Shown piece by piece: positions 1-3,451 of a stretch of DNA of 5,334 nucleotides (position 1 is the first letter of the stretch; the number at the start of each line of letters is the position of its first letter). The stretch comes from an uncultured Holophagales bacterium (GTDB lineage Bacteria; Acidobacteriota; Thermoanaerobaculia; UBA5066). The stretch covers positions 1-5,334 of the forward strand of contig CALBDV010000304.1 in assembly GCA_937927565.1 (NCBI GenBank). Direction: 5' to 3'. A model generated the notes under the pieces. That model was not told the origin of the DNA. It worked only from the letters and a program-made list of their open reading frames with translations, and ran no database searches. The position numbers and the translations under genes are program-made.

Positions 1-16
1 GTGGCACCAACGCGAC

Positions 17-499
17 TTATGTTCCGACGTACGGTCCAACATCTGGCAGGCGCTTGGCCTCTTCCAGCACTTGGCGACAATCGGGTCTCTCGCGGTGCGC
101 CTCGATGGCGTTCAGTGCGCTAAACCGCAACTTCTCGTCCTCGGTGGGATCCAGCAGAAGCGCCCTCAGCAATTCAAGTACATGAGGGCTTTCGATGAAG
201 TTACGGAGGCTCATCGTCGCGTAACTCCGGAGAACGTCATCATCCTCCTCGGCCTGAAGCACGCGGATGACTGTGGCGGCGGCTTCTGCCCTGGAAGTCT
301 CATCAAGGAAGACCCGAAGCTTCAGGTCTTCAAGCACGGCTATTCGCGTTTCGGGATCCGCCGTCGAGTCCGCTAGTACCCTCAGGAGAAAGGGTAGCAC
401 TCGAGAGTCGTCAAGCTCGGCAAGCTGCTCGATGATCCAGCAACGGTCGGCCTCTGCCCCGTTCTCGTATTCCGAAATCAGTTCGTCGAGACTCGGCAT
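17..499 (-). CDS. HEAT-repeat-like protein, probable immunity protein of the upstream toxin
   Basis: The 160-residue protein is acidic and almost wholly helical, with no signal peptide or membrane segment, so it should be cytoplasmic. Helix pairs recur about every 33-35 residues: about 19-45 (W-I-I-E-Q-L-A-E-L then V-L-P-F-L-L-R-V-L), 50-83, 88-117 (V-L-R-S-Y-A-T-M-S-L then V-L-E-L-L-R-A-L-L) and 122-150 (K-L-R-F-S-A-L-N-A-I-E-A). The turn pattern D-D/D-P-x-x-R fits HEAT/Armadillo-like solenoids. Such solenoids bind partner proteins and occur among immunity proteins of polymorphic toxin systems. Its start lies 2 nt after the stop of the exported toxin, the usual place for the cognate immunity gene. 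GC is lower than in the integrase and primase genes. The role is inferred from position and fold; an unrelated HEAT-repeat protein is the alternative. Confidence 0.78.
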   Translation of the reverse strand: MPSLDELISEYENGAEADRCWIIEQLAELDDSRVLPFLLRVLADSTADPETRIAVLEDLKLRVFLDETSRAEAAATVIRVLQAEEDDDVLRSYATMSLRNFIESPHVLELLRALLLDPTEDEKLRFSALNAIEAHRERPDCRQVLEEAKRLPDVGPYVGT

Positions 500-501
500 C
501 C

Positions 502-1848
502 CTACTTCCCTACAAGCTCAAGGACCCAGTCAAGTCGATTCGTTTCATCGGGTAGAGAGAGGATCCTCTTCCGGAGAAGATCCATCTGCGCGCCGATGAT
601 CGAGTTCAGTCTCCTGTCGGCCGAGACGGTCGCCAGGCTTCTCCTTGGAAAGCCACCGCCTGCCATGTCCGGGTAGTGTGGCCACGCTCTGCCGGGTCCA
701 GCCGAGCCCAGACCCCGACGGGCCTTCGCTCCCGCCCTCTGAATCAGATCCTGGTGCCTCTCGAAAGACCGCAGCCGCTGTTTCAGACCGGCCATTCCGC
801 TCCTGGCGATGACATCGTTCCAAGCATCGAAGTGTTTCTGGACCTCCGCCATAAGCGAAGGGACGTCAGTTGTCTTGTCAGGCTTGACGATGTGTCGGAC
901 CGTCAGCTGCTGACTACCGCCCCGCTCCATGTTGTGGACGAGACGAGTGTTCCCAAGGTTCATCCCCGTGCCGCCAGAGGCGATACGCAGGCCCAGCTCA
1001 TCCATCTGCCCCAGCGCACCACGGAAGCCGAGACCCGACATCGCACCGTAGAGACCCGCCTGGAAGTAGTGCCCTTCCTGGTAGGCCTGGCCCGCCTGGA
1101 AGAAGCCCTGTGTGGCGTTGATCCCCTGATCGATCGCCCGGAGCGCCTTGAAGCCACGGCTCGCCTTGATCGCGACGCTCGCGCCACCCGGGAGGAAGGG
1201 CGTCGCGGTGGCGACCGCGTCCAGGGCGACGCCGAACGCATCGAGCCCAGCCGCTGCCCAGTTGCCTTCGACGGCGTTGTAGGCGAGCGACGTCAGACCG
1301 AGGCCGAGGGAGGCCGCATCCCACGGCGTCTCTGCGATCTCACCTGTCGGATCCGTAGCCTCGTTCGGCCGCCAGCCGACATAGGCGTACCTGTTCGGCG
1401 AATCGATGTCGCCCTGAGGGTCTTCAGAGAGCCAGTTCCCGATCCCCTCCGGAGTTCCAAGCCAAGAATCCCCGCATCCTCGTTGCAATTCGTGGCTTAC
1501 ACCGCTCGAGACCCCGACGAGAGGCGTGCCCAGGAAGTCGAAAGCCCAGACGCGAGTTTCGGGATAGCTCGGCTCAAAGGCGGTCAGCGGTTGCGGCCGC
1601 AGCTCGCCGCCGGTGAAGAGCCGGAGCTTCTGAATCTGCGCGGCGGTGTCAGCGAGCTGGGTAAGCCCGAGAGCGAAGTGCGCGGTCTCGGCGCTGGCGA
1701 GAGGGCGCTCCTGCGCGAGCGAGGCCGGGGGAATCCCCAGGGAATCGGGCCCCTGCGAGCTCCGCGAGACGGACGCCAGCGCCGCGGGCGCGAGGAGCGC
1801 CAGCCCGAGCGCGGCGAGGACCGAGACGATGCGCGCCCTGTTCTTCAT
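502..1848 (-). CDS. Exported Rhs-tip polymorphic toxin, probable Ntox15-like C-terminal domain
   Basis: The 448-residue product starts with a Sec signal peptide: basic M-K-N-R-A-R, hydrophobic core about 8-22, and A-L-A (23-25) as a signal peptidase I site. Residues about 95-170 carry the end of an Rhs-associated core: L-S-E-D-P-x-G-D-I-D-S-P-N-R-Y-A-Y-V-G then P-N-E-A-T-D-P-T-G (161-169). No YD repeats precede it, and full Rhs proteins usually exceed 1000 residues. Next is a hydrophobic pre-toxin region (about 175-290; L-P-G-G-A near 219-223), then a variable tip. The tip has H391-Y-P-D394, A-G-G-G and R-L-N-S-I-I-G-A-Q (413-421), resembling the H-x-P-D...AGG...R-x-N-S-S-I-G-S-Q-W signature I recall for Ntox15 (toxin_43), the family of Agrobacterium Tde1/Tde2 DNases with an HxxD active site. 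A DNase targeting rival cells is thus likely but inferred. The HEAT-like gene 2 nt downstream should be its immunity gene. Alternatively it is the decayed remnant of a longer Rhs gene, though the intact signal peptide and open frame argue against this. Confidence 0.82.
   Translation of the reverse strand: MKNRARIVSVLAALGLALLAPAALASVSRSSQGPDSLGIPPASLAQERPLASAETAHFALGLTQLADTAAQIQKLRLFTGGELRPQPLTAFEPSYPETRVWAFDFLGTPLVGVSSGVSHELQRGCGDSWLGTPEGIGNWLSEDPQGDIDSPNRYAYVGWRPNEATDPTGEIAETPWDAASLGLGLTSLAYNAVEGNWAAAGLDAFGVALDAVATATPFLPGGASVAIKASRGFKALRAIDQGINATQGFFQAGQAYQEGHYFQAGLYGAMSGLGFRGALGQMDELGLRIASGGTGMNLGNTRLVHNMERGGSQQLTVRHIVKPDKTTDVPSLMAEVQKHFDAWNDVIARSGMAGLKQRLRSFERHQDLIQRAGAKARRGLGSAGPGRAWPHYPDMAGGGFPRRSLATVSADRRLNSIIGAQMDLLRKRILSLPDETNRLDWVLELVGK
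505..511 (-). promoter_or_regulatory. Ribosome site of the immunity gene, inside the toxin's last codons
   Basis: The minus strand reads AGGGAAG, then TAGGG, then ATG (497-499); the TAG is the toxin stop. The AGGG core lies 8 nt from the ATG. Placing the site across the toxin's final codons suggests toxin and immunity protein are translated together. Confidence 0.5.
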
Positions 1849-1894
1849 CTGGCGTCCTGATCTTCGCGCGAGAGGCGCGGCAGGGGAAGGCCGG
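1849..1894. other. Longest intergenic gap (46 bp)
   Basis: This gap separates the RelE-type toxin from the exported toxin gene. It holds the latter's AGGA ribosome site and a GC hairpin (CGCGC/GCGCG, 1865-1879, 5-nt loop) without a T-run. No convincing -35/-10 pair was seen. A promoter for the toxin-immunity pair, if any, could lie inside the RelE-type gene. Confidence 0.5.
1855..1858 (-). promoter_or_regulatory. Shine-Dalgarno site of the exported Rhs-like toxin gene
   Basis: The minus strand reads AGGA 6 nt before the ATG at 1846-1848. Together with the signal peptide that begins at this methionine, it supports 1848 as the start. Confidence 0.55.
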
Positions 1895-2158
1895 TCAGAG
1901 GCCGCGATATGCCGAGCCTCGAAGCCGGACGCGCGTCACCGTCACTACGTGATCCGTGTCGTCGATCTCGTAGAGGATCCGGTAGTCGCCCACGCGGATC
2001 CGGAAGAGTCCTTTGTGGCCGGCCATCGCCTTGACGCCTCGCGGGCGCGGATCCTGCGCGAGCCCGAGGAGGTGAGTGTCGAGACGCGTTCGGACGGCAA
2101 GGGGAAGCCGGAGGAATTCGCGCTGCGCCGACGAGACGAATTCGAGCCGGTACGCCAC
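1895..2158 (-). CDS. RelE/ParE-family toxin
   Basis: With the GTG at 2156-2158 as start, the product has 87 residues, normal for the superfamily. The N-terminus (Y-R-L-E-F-V-S-S-A-Q-R-E-F) matches the first strand and helix. K43-x-M-A-G, then F-R-I-R-V-G-D-Y-R-I-L-Y (52-63), is the family's central beta hairpin, with R60 and Y63 at usually conserved places. Near the C-terminus R80 and Y84 are kept, while the common histidine just before R80 is L79. RelE members cleave mRNA on the ribosome and ParE members poison gyrase; sequence alone does not decide here, though the basic/aromatic surface favours a RelE-like nuclease. An upstream ATG at 2261-2263 is open but would overlap the antitoxin gene by about 100 nt with low-complexity sequence, so it was not chosen. 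The start lacks a clear ribosome site, so coupling to the antitoxin 4 nt upstream is likely. Confidence 0.92.
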   Translation of the reverse strand: MAYRLEFVSSAQREFLRLPLAVRTRLDTHLLGLAQDPRPRGVKAMAGHKGLFRIRVGDYRILYEIDDTDHVVTVTRVRLRGSAYRGL

Positions 2159-2162
2159 GCCG

Positions 2163-2426
2163 TTACAGCCCGGCGCGCTTGCGGACCTCGGCGTAAGGGA
2201 TCCGCTTCTCCTTAGGGTTGGCGAGCCGAGACACGGAGACGCTCGTGTCGTAGCGGTCCTCAAGCTCTTCGAGGAGCTTCAGGTCCGCGATGGACACCAC
2301 CGCCGCGACAGGCTTCCTTCCCTGACGCACCACGACGCGCTCGCCATGGCTGGCGCGATTGAGAGCGGATTCGCTCACGGAGGCTGGCGGCTTTCGGGCA
2401 ACGGCTCGACCCATGACGGGGCTCAT
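2163..2426 (-). CDS. Phd/YefM-family antitoxin
   Basis: This 87-residue protein should bind and neutralise the RelE/ParE-type toxin encoded next to it, and by family precedent bind its own operator through its N-terminal half. Visible hallmarks are S-V-S-E (17-20 region), then G-E-R-V-V-V-R-Q-G-R-K-P-V-A-A-V-V-S (about 28-45), the core strand pair of the Phd fold, then D-L-K-L-L-E-E-L-E-D-R-Y-D (about 48-60), typical of the switch into the toxin-binding tail. The start is supported by a GGAGGG site and by the ATGA overlap with the integrase stop. The stretch between S-x-S-E and the first core strand is about 7 residues shorter than in E. coli YefM as I recall it, so the first helix may be short. 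The toxin gene follows after 4 nt. An in-frame ATG at 2412-2414 would give an 83-residue form. Confidence 0.87.
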   Translation of the reverse strand: MSPVMGRAVARKPPASVSESALNRASHGERVVVRQGRKPVAAVVSIADLKLLEELEDRYDTSVSVSRLANPKEKRIPYAEVRKRAGL

Positions 2427-3448
2427 TCTAAGGCCCTCCGTGGCTCCCCGTCTTGCGGGTGCCGCGGCTTCAGGCCCGCCCCGGGATGCGTGGCCGAGTG
2501 GATCTGCTTGAGCTTGTCGATGGCGACCTGGGTGTAGATCTGGGTCGTCTCGAGCTTGGAGTGGCCGAGCATCTCCTGGACGTAGCGGATGTCGGCGCCC
2601 CCTTCGAGCATGAGCGTCGCCATGGTGTGGCGGAAGAGGTGACAGGCGCCCTGCTTCTGGATGCCGGAAGCCTCGACGTAGCGCCTCACCTCGTGGCCGA
2701 GGTAGTCGGGGTTGAAGGGACGGCCGTGGTAGGCCAGGAAGAGGGCGCCCTCGTCGGGCGGGACGACGAGCTGGGGCCGGGCGGTGAGGACGTAGCGGTC
2801 GATCCAGGCCAGGGCCCTCTCCCCGATCGGGACGACACGGTCCTTGCGCCCTTTCCCTTCCCGGATCATCAGGGTCCCTCGCGTGAAGCCGACGTCGTAG
2901 AGGGCGAGGTGGCAGAGCTCGCTCCGCCGGATGCCGGTGGAGTAGAGGGTCTCCAGGATCGCCCGGTCCCTGAGGCCGTAGGGGGTCGCCAGGTCGGGCT
3001 CGGCGAGGACCTTCTCGACCTCCTCGACGGTGAGGATGTTGCGCGGGAGCCTCACGCCCAGGCGCGGCAGGTCGAGGTCGGAGGCGGGGTTTGCCAGGAC
3101 GTAGCTCTGCCTCACGAGCCAGCGGAAGAGGTAGCGGACGTTGCCCAGGAGCTGGTACTGGGTCCGGAAGGAGAGGGGCGAGCCGTTCTGGCGGCGGTAG
3201 TGGTAGAGCATCCTCTGGTAGCGCTCCAGGATCGGCTTGGTGACCTCCTCGGGGCGCGTGATCCCTCGCTCGTGGCACCACTCGACGAAGCGCCAGAGGG
3301 TCCATTCCCTCTTCTCCACGGTCATGTCGGTGAGCCCCCTGACGCGCTGGGCCTCGACGTAGGCCCGCACGAGGACGACGAGGCCTCGTGGGTCGGCGCC
3401 GGCGCCCGGGAGGAGGCTCCACCTCTTGCGCGCGCCCTTCCTCGGCAC
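2423..3448 (-). CDS. Tyrosine recombinase/integrase (XerC/XerD-like)
   Basis: This 341-residue site-specific recombinase cuts and joins DNA through a 3'-phosphotyrosine link. The N-terminal SAM-like/core-binding domain spans about residues 22-118. The catalytic domain (about 136-315) has every expected position: R174 in T-G-I-R-R-S-E-L, K199 in G-K-G-R-K-D-R, H270 and R273 in H-L-F-R-H-T, H296 in L-G-H-S-K and nucleophile Y305 in I-Y-T-Q-V. The 26-residue H270-H296 and 9-residue H296-Y305 spacings match XerD, so it should be active. The start is a GTG at 3446-3448, 3 nt after the primase stop, with a poorly placed GAGAAGG 11 nt upstream (3460-3466); coupling to the primase is likely. The stop overlaps the next gene's ATG. 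The last 20 or so residues (Pro/Gly/Arg-rich) lie beyond the usual fold. It most likely moves the element carrying the primase; chromosome dimer resolution is less likely in this setting. Confidence 0.96.
   Translation of the reverse strand: MPRKGARKRWSLLPGAGADPRGLVVLVRAYVEAQRVRGLTDMTVEKREWTLWRFVEWCHERGITRPEEVTKPILERYQRMLYHYRRQNGSPLSFRTQYQLLGNVRYLFRWLVRQSYVLANPASDLDLPRLGVRLPRNILTVEEVEKVLAEPDLATPYGLRDRAILETLYSTGIRRSELCHLALYDVGFTRGTLMIREGKGRKDRVVPIGERALAWIDRYVLTARPQLVVPPDEGALFLAYHGRPFNPDYLGHEVRRYVEASGIQKQGACHLFRHTMATLMLEGGADIRYVQEMLGHSKLETTQIYTQVAIDKLKQIHSATHPGAGLKPRHPQDGEPRRALE
2434..2439 (-). promoter_or_regulatory. Shine-Dalgarno site of the antitoxin gene
   Basis: The minus strand reads GGAGGG 7 nt before the ATG at 2424-2426, inside the last codons of the integrase gene. 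It is the strongest ribosome site seen in the window. It fixes the antitoxin start at 2426 rather than at the second in-frame ATG (2412-2414), and suggests the antitoxin can be translated independently of the integrase. Confidence 0.75.
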
Positions 3449-3451
3449 GGC

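Noticed and set aside
676..1860. Plus-strand open frame of 394 codons opposite the exported toxin
   Set aside because: It is Arg/Glu/Pro-rich shadow sequence. The opposite frame has a signal peptide and an Rhs signature.
1865..1879. Intrinsic terminator between the two toxin systems
   Set aside because: The stem is only 5 bp and no T-run follows on the minus strand.
1895..2263. Longer 122-residue version of the RelE-type toxin
   Set aside because: The extra 35 residues are low-complexity, overlap the antitoxin gene and precede the normal first strand. The GTG at 2158 gives the usual family length and operon spacing.
3368..3390. Inverted repeat CACGAGG/CCTCGTG with a central CGAGGCCTCG palindrome as a recombinase site
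   Set aside because: It lies in the integrase coding sequence in a run of GC-rich codons and has no second copy that I found, so chance is the simpler explanation.
2163..3422. 419-codon minus frame running through the integrase into the antitoxin
   Set aside because: Only the last 87 residues resemble a protein family. The upstream part is Arg/Pro-rich out-of-frame integrase sequence, and a good ribosome site marks the true start at 2426.
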